From assembly GCA_002384765.1 (NCBI GenBank), contig DGBM01000145.1, positions 17,598 through 23,720 on the forward strand: 6,123 nucleotides of DNA, written 5' to 3'. Under the pieces are notes generated by a model that saw only the letters and a list, made by a program, of their open reading frames with translations, was not told the origin of the DNA and did not search any database. This DNA is from Demequinaceae bacterium UBA4004. GTDB lineage: Bacteria > Actinomycetota > Actinomycetes > Actinomycetales > Demequinaceae. Both the position numbers and the translations under genes were made by a program. This document shows, one piece after another, positions 5,813-6,123 of the stretch (positions are counted from its first letter, which is position 1; every line of letters starts with the position of its first letter).

Positions 5813-6123
5813 ATGCGATCCCCGGTATTGCCTCCGGCGCCGACGCTGGAAATGGTAGGCGCCCGCGCGGGTGTCTCCCGGGCCACAGTCTCGCGCGTGG
5901 TGAACGGTTCTCCACGAGTCTCCGACGAGGTGGTGCGGGCCGTCAGGGCCGCGATCGCCGAGTTGGGCTATGTTCCCAACCGCGCCGCGCGCTCCCTGGC
6001 AAGCAAGCAAGCGAACGCCATCGCGTTGGTGGTTCCCGAGGACATGGCCCGGCTGTTCGGCGACCTCTACCTGGCCTCAATTATCGGGGGAATTCATAGC
6101 CGTCTTGAGGCCTCGGACTACGT
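5813..6123 (+). CDS. LacI-family transcriptional regulator (partial, C-terminus outside window)
   Basis: The 103 visible residues hold a complete LacI DNA-binding head. PTLEMVGARAGVSRATVSRVVNG (10-32) is the helix-turn-helix, with GVSRATVSRV as recognition part; SDEVVRAVRAAIAELGY (37-53) is the third helix; VPNRAARSLAS (54-64) is the hinge that inserts in the DNA minor groove. The periplasmic-binding-like effector domain begins at NAIALVVPED and runs off the window. Family members bind palindromic operators and let go, or bind, when a sugar is present. ATG 5813 is chosen since AGGGA (5803-5807) lies 5 bases upstream; an in-frame GTG at 5792 would add seven residues but begins inside the hairpin and lacks a ribosome site. 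The neighbouring sugar-binding gene on the same strand is the obvious target, by inference. Confidence 0.95.
   Translation, partial: MRSPVLPPAPTLEMVGARAGVSRATVSRVVNGSPRVSDEVVRAVRAAIAELGYVPNRAARSLASKQANAIALVVPEDMARLFGDLYLASIIGGIHSRLEASDY

Noticed and set aside
5758..6099. Plus-strand open frame overlapping the lacI-type gene
   Set aside because: It is an alternative frame of the regulator region; the LacI helix-turn-helix is unmistakable in the frame starting at 5813.

Overview
This is a high-GC, densely coded window that looks actinobacterial. The signs are strong G/C preference at third codon positions, frequent GTG starts, ATGA gene overlaps, and hairpins without a U-tract at gene ends. 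The MnmA variant ([25 protein letters not shown] N-terminal region) and the pairing of a CUT1 sugar-binding lipoprotein with a LacI regulator also fit. A genus cannot be assigned from the sequence alone; the cellulose-degrading Micrococcales are a plausible but unproven home.

Layout. (1) 1-369, minus strand: the N-terminal receiver domain of an OmpR-type response regulator, cut by the window edge. (2) About 390-805, plus strand: remains of a tyrosine phosphatase of the Y_phosphatase3/MptpB type, split over two reading frames and shortened, so almost certainly a pseudogene. (3) 812-2660, minus strand: a tightly packed three-gene operon, read in the order small PLDc_N-type membrane protein, ABC ATPase, ABC-2-type permease, with both junctions being 4-base ATGA overlaps. 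(4) 2661-2861: the divergent control region between that operon and mnmA; it holds a short AT-rich inverted repeat. (5) 2862-3947, plus strand: mnmA, the tRNA 2-thiouridylase, followed by a clean hairpin. (6) 3948-4319: a 372-base gap with a probable terminator, two inverted repeats and a candidate promoter/operator. (7) 4320-5648, plus strand: a lipoprotein sugar-binding protein of a CUT1 ABC importer. (8) 5649-5812: two tandem hairpins, the second exceptionally long and regular. (9) 5813 to the end, plus strand: the start of a LacI-family repressor, cut by the window edge.

How the genes work together. The minus-strand operon encodes a complete ABC exporter-type unit with an accessory membrane peptide; its substrate is unknown. 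mnmA is a housekeeping gene that happens to lie divergently. The binding protein and the LacI regulator most likely form the start of a sugar uptake locus whose permeases lie outside the window or elsewhere in the genome. I see no mobile element, CRISPR array, rRNA or tRNA gene, and no convincing new biological system. The most interesting items are the long hairpin just ahead of the lacI-type gene and the split phosphatase relic.
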